Assembly: GCA_019414245.1 (NCBI GenBank)
Contig: DXMK01000004.1
Location: forward strand, 62,001 to 126,000
Direction of reading: 5' to 3'
Length of the DNA stretch: 64,000 nucleotides
DNA from: Collinsella sp.
GTDB taxonomy: Bacteria; Actinomycetota; Coriobacteriia; Coriobacteriales; Coriobacteriaceae
Shown here: piece by piece, positions 38,427 to 46,013 of the stretch
Numbering within the stretch: position 1 is the stretch's first letter
Layout of the letters: each line of letters opens with the position of its first letter
Notes under the pieces: model-generated
Databases searched by the model: none
The model's input: the letters and a program-made list of their open reading frames with translations, nothing else
Told to the model about the DNA's origin: nothing
Program-made: the position numbers and the translations under genes

Positions 38427-41204
38427 ATGATTCTCAGCGGACCGGGGATTAGCTATACCGAGCCCGATATCGGCGCGGAGTTCGTGCCGCCGATACCGGA
38501 GCATCCGCGCGAGGCCATCGTCAAACTGTGTGAGCACTGCACCAACCGCCTGCTGCACCGCGACGAGCTGCTGGGCTACGAGTACTGGTCGTTTGCCGAG
38601 GCCGCAACCGACGAGCAGGCCGAAGTGCTCTGCAAGATGAAGATGCGCCGTCCCTATACGCTGCCCGAGATGGTCAAGCTCACCGGCATGCCCGAGGCCG
38701 ATATCGAAAAAATGCTCGACGACATGAGCTACACGGGTCTGCTCGAGTACAACTGGGAAAACCCCGAGCGCGCCAAGCAGTGGGTGCTGCCCATGCTGGT
38801 GCCGGGTTCCGCCGAGTTCCTCAACATGCGCGTGAGCCAGCTCGAGGAGCATCCGGTCTATGCCAAGTTCTTTGAGCAGGCGTCCAAGGGACCGCTGTCC
38901 AAGGCCACGCCGATGGTGCCGCCCGGCGGTGCCGGCATCGGCATGCATGTCATTCCGGTCGAGAAGGCCATCGATGCTGCGAGCACCTCGGTGCCGATCG
39001 AGCATATCGAGCATTGGCTCGACAAATACGAAGGTAAGTATGCCGCTAGCACCTGCAGCTGCCGCGCGAGCCGTCGCGTGATGGGAGAGGGCTGCGCCGA
39101 CGACCCGGCCGATTGGTGCATCGCCGTGGGCGATATGGCCGACTACGTGGTCGAGACCGACCGCGGCCATTATGTGACGCGCGAGGAGGTCTACGACATC
39201 CTGCGCCAGGCCGAGGACAACGGCTTTGTGCACCAGATCACCAACATCGACGGTGAGAACAAAATCTTCGCCATCTGCAACTGCAACGTCAACGTGTGCT
39301 ACGCCCTGCGCACTTCGCAGCTGTTCAACACGCCCAACCTGTCGCGCTCGGCCTACGTCGCCAAGGTCGAGAAGGACAAGTGCGTGGCCTGCGGTCGCTG
39401 CGTTGAGGTGTGTCCGGCCGGCGCCGCCAAACTGGGCCAGAAGCTCTGTAGCAAAAAGGCTGGCGGACAGGTGCCCGAGTATCCGCGCCAGGAGCTGCCC
39501 GATGCCACCAAGTGGGACCACACCAAGTGGTCGCCCAACTACCGCAACGACAACCGTATCGAGACGCATGAGTCCGGCACCGCTCCCTGCAAGACGGCCT
39601 GCCCCGCGCACGTTGCCGTTCAGGGCTATTTGAAGCTCGCGGCGCAGGGCCGCTATGACGAGGCGTTGGCGCTCATCAAGCGCGAGAACCCGTTGCCCGC
39701 TATCTGCGGCCGTGTGTGCAACCGCCGCTGTGAGGATGCCTGCACCCGCGGTCGCGTGGACGAGGCCGTGGCCATCGACGAGGTCAAGAAGTTTATCGCC
39801 CAGCGCGATCTGGATGCCGCGACTCGCTATGTCCCACCTGTGGTGACCCCGACGCGTGCCGGCGGCTTCGACCAGAAGATCGCCATCATCGGCGCCGGTC
39901 CGGCCGGTCTGTCCTGCGCCTTCTATCTGGCCGAGAAGGGCTACAAGCCCGTCGTGTTCGAGAAAAACGAGCGCCCGGGCGGCATGCTCACCTACGGCAT
40001 TCCCAGCTTTAAGCTGCAGAAGGACGTTATCGAGGCCGAGGTCGAGGTCATTCGCCTGATGGGCGCCGAGTTCCGCTATGGCGTGGAGGTCGGTCGCGAT
40101 GTGACGCTCGACGAGCTTCGCGCGCAGGGCTTTAAAGCCTTTTACGTGGCCATTGGCTGCCAGGGTGGCCGCCTTGCCGGTATTCCGGGCGAGGATGCCG
40201 AGGACGTGACCGTGGCCGTCGACTTTTTGCGCGAGGTCAACAGCGGCAAGATCGACGCGCTGCCCGGGCGCACCATCGTGGTGGGCGGCGGCAACGTGGC
40301 CATCGATGTCGCGCGCAACGCCTGCCGTCTGGGTTCCGAGCACGTTGAGATGTTCTGCCCGGAGAGCGAGGTCAAGATGCCTGCCAGCGAGGAGGAGCGT
40401 CGCGAGGCCATTGAGGACGGCGCGCACATTAGCTGCGGCTGGGGCCCCAAGGAGATTCACCTGGACGAGGCCGGTCGTGTGTGCGGTATCACCTTTAAGC
40501 GCTGCACGCGTGTCTTTGACGACGAGGGCCGTTTTGCGCCCGAGTATGACGAGAACGACTTGCGCCGTGTCGATGCCGACCGTGTCGTCATGTCGATTGG
40601 CCAGTCCATTGTGTGGGGCGACCTGCTGGCTGGCTCCAAGGTGGAGCTCGGCCGCAGCCAGGGTGCCCTTGCCGATCCGCAGACGTACCAGACCGCCGAG
40701 CCCGACATCTTTGTGGGCGGCGACGTCTACACCGGTCCCAGCTTTGCTATCGACGCCATCGCCGCCGGTCACGAGGCCGCCGTGTCCATCCATCGCTTTG
40801 TGCAGCCGGGCTCCACGCTCACCATCGGCCGCAACCAGCGCCGCTACACCGCGCTTGACCGCGACGATGTTGTGATTGAGAGCTATGACAACGCAAGCCG
40901 CGAGGTGGCACGTGTCGACCGCGAGCGCGAGAAGGCTGCGCCCTTTAGCGAGTACGTCGAGACCTTTACCGAGGAGCAGGTGCGCGCCGAGACCGCTCGC
41001 TGCTTGGGCTGCGGTGCCTCGATCGTCGACCCCAACAAGTGCATCGGCTGCGGCCTGTGCACCACCAAGTGCGCGTTTGACGCCATCCATCTGGATCGCG
41101 ACCGCCCCGAGTGCTCCACGATGGTCAAATACGAGCAAAAGCTCCCCAGCCTCGGCAAGTACGCTTTGAAGCGTGCGATCAAAATCAAATTTGGGAAGAA
41201 ATAA
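38427..41204 (+). CDS. Large Fe-S/FAD oxidoreductase (GltD-like, ferredoxin-like modules)
   Basis: The 925-aa cytoplasmic protein joins several modules. Residues 1-300 hold a helical region and cysteine clusters (STCSCRASRRVMGEGC, AICNCNVNVCYA); about 310-330 is a 4Fe-4S motif CVACGRCVEVCP; about 385-470 is the GltD N-terminal Fe-S domain (CKTACPAHVAVQGYL, CGRVCNRRCEDAC); about 480-800 is the NAD(P)H/FAD part (IIGAGPAGLSCAFYLAEKGY, VVGGGNVAIDVARNA, VGGDVYTGPSF); the end has a further CLGCGAS and CIGCGLCTTKCAF. It probably moves electrons between NAD(P)H and ferredoxin-like centres. Start at 38427, after GAAGGGA. TetR-controlled; physiological substrate unknown. Confidence 0.88.
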   Translation: MILSGPGISYTEPDIGAEFVPPIPEHPREAIVKLCEHCTNRLLHRDELLGYEYWSFAEAATDEQAEVLCKMKMRRPYTLPEMVKLTGMPEADIEKMLDDMSYTGLLEYNWENPERAKQWVLPMLVPGSAEFLNMRVSQLEEHPVYAKFFEQASKGPLSKATPMVPPGGAGIGMHVIPVEKAIDAASTSVPIEHIEHWLDKYEGKYAASTCSCRASRRVMGEGCADDPADWCIAVGDMADYVVETDRGHYVTREEVYDILRQAEDNGFVHQITNIDGENKIFAICNCNVNVCYALRTSQLFNTPNLSRSAYVAKVEKDKCVACGRCVEVCPAGAAKLGQKLCSKKAGGQVPEYPRQELPDATKWDHTKWSPNYRNDNRIETHESGTAPCKTACPAHVAVQGYLKLAAQGRYDEALALIKRENPLPAICGRVCNRRCEDACTRGRVDEAVAIDEVKKFIAQRDLDAATRYVPPVVTPTRAGGFDQKIAIIGAGPAGLSCAFYLAEKGYKPVVFEKNERPGGMLTYGIPSFKLQKDVIEAEVEVIRLMGAEFRYGVEVGRDVTLDELRAQGFKAFYVAIGCQGGRLAGIPGEDAEDVTVAVDFLREVNSGKIDALPGRTIVVGGGNVAIDVARNACRLGSEHVEMFCPESEVKMPASEEERREAIEDGAHISCGWGPKEIHLDEAGRVCGITFKRCTRVFDDEGRFAPEYDENDLRRVDADRVVMSIGQSIVWGDLLAGSKVELGRSQGALADPQTYQTAEPDIFVGGDVYTGPSFAIDAIAAGHEAAVSIHRFVQPGSTLTIGRNQRRYTALDRDDVVIESYDNASREVARVDREREKAAPFSEYVETFTEEQVRAETARCLGCGASIVDPNKCIGCGLCTTKCAFDAIHLDRDRPECSTMVKYEQKLPSLGKYALKRAIKIKFGKK

Positions 41205-41364
41205 AAAACGCAACAAACAAGAGAACGGCGTAGAGAACGGTTGGACAGCGAGCGAGTCCCAGGCGTGGCGAGGTGCCTTGAAAGAGGAGGGCATAGGGCT
41301 TTTGCCCATGCCCGACGATTGAAAGGCAGATCGTCCGTCTGGGGCTCGCGCAGCGTCAAGTCGA

Positions 41365-41386
41365 CCGCCGTTCGTTAGAACGGCGG
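41365..41386 (+). repeat. 9-bp hairpin just before hypA
   Basis: CCGCCGTTC (41365-41373) pairs with GAACGGCGG (41378-41386), ending 8 nt before the GTG. The right arm overlaps the likely ribosome site, so it may limit translation. The 41205-41394 gap has no gene. Confidence 0.6.
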
Positions 41387-41394
41387 AAGAAAAA

Positions 41395-41823
41395 GTGCAT
41401 GAATTAGGAATCGTCTATCACATCATTCGCGATGTCGAGAATGTGGCGCGCGCCAATGGCGTGAGTCGCGTTTCGAGCGTGACGCTGCTCCTGGGCGAGG
41501 TCTCGGGCGTCGTTCCCGATCTGCTGCTTGATGCTTGGCGCTGGGCGGCAGATAAAAAGCCTATCACGCAGGGCGCGGAGCTTATTGTGGAGCCTGTCGA
41601 GGCCGTGACGCATTGCGAGGCGTGCGGCTGCGACTACGCGACGGTCGAGCACGGCAAGACCTGCCCCCATTGCGGTAGCGGCGAGACCTATCTGCTGCAG
41701 GGCCAGGAGGTCATGATCAAGCAGATCGAGACCCCCGACGAGGACCCGACAGACGCTGCCCCCGACGGCCTATCCGATGCCCCCGATGCCGTCGACGCCG
41801 CCAACCCCCTCCACATCGCCTAA
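41395..41823 (+). CDS. hypA: Hydrogenase/urease nickel chaperone HypA
   Basis: HypA delivers nickel to [NiFe] hydrogenase, normally with the GTPase HypB. The 142-aa protein begins (M)HELGIVYHII, with the nickel-binding His2, and has the zinc site CEACGCDYATVEHGKTCPHCGS. The last 30 residues are an acidic Asp/Ala/Pro extension not usual in HypA (about 115 aa). The start is GTG 41395. It is separated from the hypFCDE operon by 34 kb, and no hypB is present in the window. Confidence 0.95.
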   Translation: MHELGIVYHIIRDVENVARANGVSRVSSVTLLLGEVSGVVPDLLLDAWRWAADKKPITQGAELIVEPVEAVTHCEACGCDYATVEHGKTCPHCGSGETYLLQGQEVMIKQIETPDEDPTDAAPDGLSDAPDAVDAANPLHIA

Positions 41824-41825
41824 CT

Positions 41826-41881
41826 TAGTCGTTGGGGACGTTCTTAAACGACTAGTCATTAAAGAACGTCCCTAACGACTA
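41826..41881. repeat. Long-arm intergenic hairpin (20-bp arms)
   Basis: Arms 41826-41845 and 41862-41881 pair with one G-T around a 16-nt loop. The left arm contains GTTGGGGACG. It starts 3 nt after the hypA stop; no T-run follows. Confidence 0.85.
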
Positions 41882-41923
41882 CTTTGCTAGATCATATTTC
41901 TTACCATTAGTCAAGCACCATCT

Positions 41924-42093
41924 GTTTAAACGAAATAGCCTCAACGCGAGCACATTTGTGTCTGTTTAAAACCGGCAATAATGAACAGCGTGCTCAATTC
42001 GGTCATGTAAATAGATCAGCTATCAATCCTCAGCAGCAAATCAGCCAAAATACTGGAATGTAATCAGCTTGTAACAAAACAAGACGTTTAAAC
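41924..42093. promoter_or_regulatory. AT-rich control region of the Man-PTS operon with GTTTAAAC sites
   Basis: GTTTAAAC occurs at 41924-41931 and 42086-42093, and GTTTAAAA at 41964-41971. The 316-nt region before the PTS is clearly AT-richer than the genes and has no ORF. These may be operator sites for a regulator encoded elsewhere. Confidence 0.55.
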
Positions 42094-42197
42094 AAATAAT
42101 GCTACCTTTTGCAGTTTTTCAAACAATTCTGCTGTATTTGCAGCTATACTCCATAACTGTCGTGTAGGAATTACGTAGACAAAAAGGAGGTTATGTG

Positions 42198-43187
42198 ATG
42201 GTAAGTATTGTTCTTGCTAGCCATGGTGACTTGGCGGCTGGAATCAAGCAGACGGGCTCGATGGTCTTTGGCGATCAGCCGTCTGTTGCCGTGGTCTCGC
42301 TCGAGCCGAGCATGGGCCCCGACGACTTCCGTGCCAAGGTCGAGGAGGCAATCGCTTCCTTCGAGGACCAGGAGCAGGTGCTCTTCCTCGTTGATCTGTG
42401 GGGCGGCACGCCGTTCAACCAGATCAGCGGGCTCATCGAGGGCCACGATTCCTGGGCTATCGTCACCGGTGTCAACCTGCCTATGCTCATCGAGGCATAT
42501 TCGCAGCGCTTTGACGCAAAGAACACTGCACATGCGATCGCAAAACATCTCGTGACTGAGGCTAAGGCCGGCGTGCGCGTCAAGCCCGAGTCTCTGGAGC
42601 CCGAGGAGAAGAAGCCGGCTGCGGCCGCCGCTGCTCCTGCGGGTGCCATTCCTCCGGGAACGGTGATCGGCGACGGGCACATCAAGATCGCCCACGTCCG
42701 TATCGACACGCGCCTGCTGCATGGTCAGGTGGCCACCACGTGGACCAAGCAGATCAACCCCAACCGCATCATCGTGGTCTCCGACGGCGTTGCTCACGAC
42801 GAGCTCCGCAAGACCATGATCGAGCAGGCTGCCCCTCCGGGAGTCCACGCCAACGTCGTGCCTATCAAGAAGATGGCCGAGGTCGTCAAGGACACGCGCT
42901 TTGGCGACACCAAGGCGATGCTGCTGTTCGAGAACCCGCAGGATCTGCTCAGGGCCATCGAGGCCGGCGTCGACATCAAGGAAGCCAACATCGGTTCCAT
43001 GGCCCACTCCAAGGGCAAGGTCGTCGTCACTAACGCCGTCGCCATGGGCGATGACGATGTCAAGACCATCGAGGCTCTCAAGGCCAAGGGCGTCAAGTTC
43101 GAGGTCCGCAAGGTTCCTTCGGATTCCTCCGAGGATCTCGACGCCATGTTGAAGAAAGCTAAGGCCGAACTGGCCGCTCAAGCATAG
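42198..43187 (+). CDS. manX: Fused PTS EIIAB, mannose family
   Basis: The 329-aa protein joins EIIA (residues 1-125; phospho-His9 in ASHGDLA, DLWGGTPFNQ) to EIIB (from about 160; phospho-His175 in RIDTRLLHGQV) through an Ala/Pro-rich hinge (KKPAAAAAAPAGAIPP). It is the ManX/ManL-type phosphorelay for mannose, glucose or related hexoses. ATG 42198 is 7 nt after GGAGG; an in-frame GTG at 42195 is less likely. First gene of the operon with EIIC, EIID and a ManO-like protein. Confidence 0.96.
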   Translation: MVSIVLASHGDLAAGIKQTGSMVFGDQPSVAVVSLEPSMGPDDFRAKVEEAIASFEDQEQVLFLVDLWGGTPFNQISGLIEGHDSWAIVTGVNLPMLIEAYSQRFDAKNTAHAIAKHLVTEAKAGVRVKPESLEPEEKKPAAAAAAPAGAIPPGTVIGDGHIKIAHVRIDTRLLHGQVATTWTKQINPNRIIVVSDGVAHDELRKTMIEQAAPPGVHANVVPIKKMAEVVKDTRFGDTKAMLLFENPQDLLRAIEAGVDIKEANIGSMAHSKGKVVVTNAVAMGDDDVKTIEALKAKGVKFEVRKVPSDSSEDLDAMLKKAKAELAAQA

Positions 43188-43205
43188 TAAAGGAGGGTCC
43201 GATAC

Positions 43206-44024
43206 ATGTCTGCAATCACTATTCTGCTTGTTGCGATTGTCGCGTTGCTTGCCGGTATGGAAGGCATTCTGGATGAGTTCCAGTTCCATCAGCCGCTCGT
43301 GGCATGCACGCTTATCGGTCTCGTAACCGGTCACCTTCAGGAGGGCATCCTCCTGGGCGGTTCGCTCCAGATGATGGCCCTTGGCTGGGCTAACGTCGGC
43401 GCCGCCGTCGCGCCTGACGCCGCTCTGGCCTCGGTCGCTTCTTCGATCATCATGGTGCTCGCCCTCAACGGTGGCGCCACCGATTCGGCCAAGGCCGTTA
43501 CCGCCGCCATCGCCGTCGCCGTCCCGCTGTCGGTCGCTGGTCTGTTCCTGACCATGATCTGCCGTACCCTGGCTACCGCTATGGTTCACGCCATGGACGC
43601 CTGCGCCGAGAAGGGCGACTTCGCCGGCATCGAGCGTTGGCAGTACGCCGGCATCCTCATGCAGGGTGTTCGTATCGCCATCCCGGCAGTACTTCTGTGC
43701 ATCATCCCGGCCGAGGCCGTTACCAACGCGCTTAACGCTATGCCCGATTGGCTGTCCGGCGGCATGGCTGTCGGCGGCGGCATGGTCGCTTCCGTCGGTT
43801 ACGCCATGGTCATCAACATGATGGCCACCAAGGAGACCTGGCCGTTCTTCATCCTCGGCTTTGTCCTTGCTGCCATCCCTCAGCTCACGCTGATCGCCCT
43901 TGGCCTCATCGGCATCTCCCTTGCCCTCATCTACCTTGGCCTTAAGGATCTGGCCAAGCAGGGTGGCGGCATGGGCGGTGGCTCCGGTGACCCGCTCGGC
44001 GACATTCTGAACGATTACGAGTAG
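43206..44024 (+). CDS. manY: PTS mannose-family EIIC
   Basis: The 272-aa permease subunit is hydrophobic throughout, with DEFQFHQPLVACTLIGLVTG and GGSLQMMALGWANVGAA as family marks and a Gly-rich C-terminal tail (GGGMGGGSGD). It pairs with EIID in the sugar channel. AAAGGAGG lies 8 nt before the ATG; it follows manX after 18 nt. Confidence 0.95.
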   Translation: MSAITILLVAIVALLAGMEGILDEFQFHQPLVACTLIGLVTGHLQEGILLGGSLQMMALGWANVGAAVAPDAALASVASSIIMVLALNGGATDSAKAVTAAIAVAVPLSVAGLFLTMICRTLATAMVHAMDACAEKGDFAGIERWQYAGILMQGVRIAIPAVLLCIIPAEAVTNALNAMPDWLSGGMAVGGGMVASVGYAMVINMMATKETWPFFILGFVLAAIPQLTLIALGLIGISLALIYLGLKDLAKQGGGMGGGSGDPLGDILNDYE

Positions 44025-44040
44025 GAGGGGAGTGATACAT

Positions 44041-44961
44041 ATGGCAGAGAACAAGATTCAGCTCACCAAGGCTGACCGTAAGAAGGTTTGCTTCCGTCAT
44101 CAGTTCCTTCAGGGCTCGTGGAACTACGAGCGTATGCAGAACGGCGGCTGGTGCTTCGCAATGATCCCTGCGATCAAGAAGCTCTACACCAGCAAGGATG
44201 ACCAGATTGCCGCTCTTAAGCGCCACCTGGAGTTCTATAACACCCACCCCTATGTTTCCGCCCCCGTCATTGGCGTTACCCTCGCCCTCGAGGAGGAGCG
44301 CGCCAACGGTGCTCCGATTGACGACGTCGCCATTCAGGGCGTCAAGGTCGGTATGATGGGCCCGCTCGCCGGCGTCGGCGACCCCGCCTTCTGGTTCACC
44401 CTTCGCCCGATTCTGGGTGCACTGGGCGCTTCCCTGGCCCTGTCCGGCAGCATCGCCGGTCCGCTGCTGTTCTTCTTCGCGTGGAACATCATCCGTTACG
44501 CCTTCCTGTGGTACACGCAGGAGTTTGGCTACAAGGTCGGCTCCTCCATCGCCAAGGACCTCTCCGGCGGTCTGATGGGCAAGGTCACCGAGGGTGCTTC
44601 CATCCTGGGTATGTTCATCATCGGCGCCCTGGTCGAGCGCTGGGTGTCCATCTCCTTCACCCCGGTCGTCTCCAAGGTCACGCAGTCCGCTGGCGCCTAT
44701 ATCGACTGGGCCAACCTGCCCGCCGGTTCTGAGGGCATCAAGCAGGCATTGACGATGTACAGCTCTGTCGGTGCCAACGCACTCGACCCGGTGAAGGTCA
44801 CCACGCTTCAGGCCAACCTCGATCAGCTCATCCCCGGCCTTGCCGCCGTGTGCCTGACCCTTCTGGTCTGCAAGCTCCTCAAGAAGAAGGTCAGCCCGAT
44901 CGTCATCATCCTGGCTCTCTTCGCCGTCGGCATCATCGGTCGCGTCTGCGGCTTCATGTAA
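44041..44961 (+). CDS. manZ: PTS mannose-family EIID
   Basis: The 306-aa protein has the EIID N-terminal segment (RHQFLQGSWNYERMQNGGW), VKVGMMGPLAGVGDPAFWF and C-terminal membrane helices. ATG 44041 follows AGGAGGGG by 8 nt. A hairpin at 45018-45053 follows, so transcription into the ManO-like gene is probably partial. Confidence 0.95.
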   Translation: MAENKIQLTKADRKKVCFRHQFLQGSWNYERMQNGGWCFAMIPAIKKLYTSKDDQIAALKRHLEFYNTHPYVSAPVIGVTLALEEERANGAPIDDVAIQGVKVGMMGPLAGVGDPAFWFTLRPILGALGASLALSGSIAGPLLFFFAWNIIRYAFLWYTQEFGYKVGSSIAKDLSGGLMGKVTEGASILGMFIIGALVERWVSISFTPVVSKVTQSAGAYIDWANLPAGSEGIKQALTMYSSVGANALDPVKVTTLQANLDQLIPGLAAVCLTLLVCKLLKKKVSPIVIILALFAVGIIGRVCGFM

Positions 44962-45017
44962 GCACGCTTCGGCTTAAGACCGAGAGTTGCTAGGCAAGGG
45001 CTTTTGAGCCATTGAAA

Positions 45018-45062
45018 CGGACCGCACCCGGTGGGTACACTGGATGCGGTCCGATTGTTTTA
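45018..45062 (+). terminator. Terminator/attenuator after EIID
   Basis: CGGACCGCA (45018-45026) pairs with TGCGGTCCG (45045-45053), followed by ATTGTTTTATTT. It ends 20 nt before the ManO-like start. Confidence 0.85.
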
Positions 45063-45081
45063 TTTGGAGGGCGAGGCGCGT

Positions 45082-45480
45082 ATGGCGCAATCTCAGAACA
45101 GCACGGTCGATCTGGCAACGCCGGCAACCTGCCTGATGGGGCTTACCAGTCACGGTAACGTGATGGTGGGCAATAAGGCGTTTGAGTACTATAACGAGCG
45201 TAATCCCGAGGATTATATCCAAATCCCGTGGGACGAGGTCGACTATATTGCCGCCGAGGTTTTGCGCGGCACCAAGAAGATTACGCGTTTTGCTATCTTC
45301 ACCAAGGACAACGGCCACTTTACGTTTTCGACGCGCGACGATAAAGAGACGCTTCGCGCGGTCCGTAAGTACGTCGACGAGGATAAGCTCGTGCGTTCGC
45401 CCGACTTTATCGATGTGACGGCCAAGGGCGCCAAGAGCATCCCCTCCGTTATCAAAAACCTTTTCCACAAAGGCAAGTAG
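45082..45480 (+). CDS. DUF956/ManO-like protein
   Basis: The 132-aa soluble protein fits the DUF956 family (ManO), which is regularly encoded after mannose PTS genes in Firmicutes and is thought to affect PTS expression; its mechanism is not settled. Features are LMGLTSHGNVMVGNKAFEYYN at the N-terminus, IPWDEVDYIAAEV in the middle and a basic end. GGAGGGCGAGG precedes the start at 45082; a longer frame to 45031 overlaps the terminator. Confidence 0.88.
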   Translation: MAQSQNSTVDLATPATCLMGLTSHGNVMVGNKAFEYYNERNPEDYIQIPWDEVDYIAAEVLRGTKKITRFAIFTKDNGHFTFSTRDDKETLRAVRKYVDEDKLVRSPDFIDVTAKGAKSIPSVIKNLFHKGK

Positions 45481-45534
45481 TCATTAAAGAGCGCCCCCTC
45501 AAAGTGGGGCGCAGTCTCCCATGTGGCTCGATCG

Positions 45535-45704
45535 GGAAAGTGCATCCCAGTTCGAGCGTCGATTCCGGGATGTAGTTTCCGGAACGGGGTCGTTTGGGAA
45601 ACCGTGTCCCGTTTCGAGCCGAAATTCTGGGTCACAGTTTCCCAGCGAAGTCTCATGGGGAAAGTCTGACCCAGAATTTGCCTGGATAGTGGGACGCACT
45701 TTCC
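45535..45704. repeat. 62-nt-period palindromic array, locus D (3 units)
   Basis: Three 46-nt units start at 45535, 45597 and 45659, each with left and inverted right half-sites 32 nt apart and 16-nt spacers between units. A separate 7-bp GC hairpin (45491-45497 with 45506-45512) lies just upstream. The gap 45481-45785 has no gene. Confidence 0.85.
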
Positions 45705-45785
45705 GGAGGGCTGTTCCACCGCAACTTCGAAGAGTGGCTATACGTTGCATTACAGCGGCGTAAATCTGCTACACTAGTACAGCAT

Positions 45786-45861
45786 GCCTCCGTAGCTCAG
45801 GGGATAGAGCACCGCTCTCCTAAAGCGGGTGTCGACGGTTCGAATCCGCCCGGGGGCACCA
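45786..45861 (+). tRNA. tRNA-Arg (anticodon CCT)
   Basis: The 76-nt cloverleaf has a 7-bp acceptor stem (45786-45792 with 45851-45857, one T-G), D stem GCTC/GAGC, anticodon stem CCGCT/AGCGG with loop CTCCTAA (anticodon CCT, reading AGG), a T arm with TTCGAAT loop and an encoded CCA end. One A-C mismatch is seen in the T stem. A possible promoter (TTGCAT at about 45743, TACACT at about 45768) precedes it. Confidence 0.95.
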
Positions 45862-45871
45862 GAGATTTGTC

Positions 45872-45902
45872 GAGCCCGGTACACCGCCACGGTACCGGGC
45901 TC
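45872..45902 (+). terminator. Terminator of the tRNA gene
   Basis: An 11-bp perfect stem (45872-45882 with 45892-45902) is followed by TTCTGGTT. Confidence 0.8.
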
Positions 45903-45930
45903 TTCTGGTTCATGTCATGTCAAAAACGAA

Positions 45931-45961
45931 GCGCCCGCTTGCTGGGGGAGCAAGCGGGCGC
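45931..45961 (-). terminator. Terminator of the pknB operon
   Basis: A 13-bp perfect stem (45931-45943 with 45949-45961) is followed on the minus strand by TTCGTTTTTG, 50 nt after the pknB stop. Confidence 0.9.
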
Positions 45962-46013
45962 CTGTGAGCGAATATGTTTGCGGCGGGAGCCGTAATGGGC
46001 GGTGGGGCGGCGA

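Noticed and set aside
38253..41309. Antisense frame of 1018 aa opposite the oxidoreductase
   Set aside because: It is caused by high GC at third codon positions; the plus-strand frame has clear cofactor motifs.
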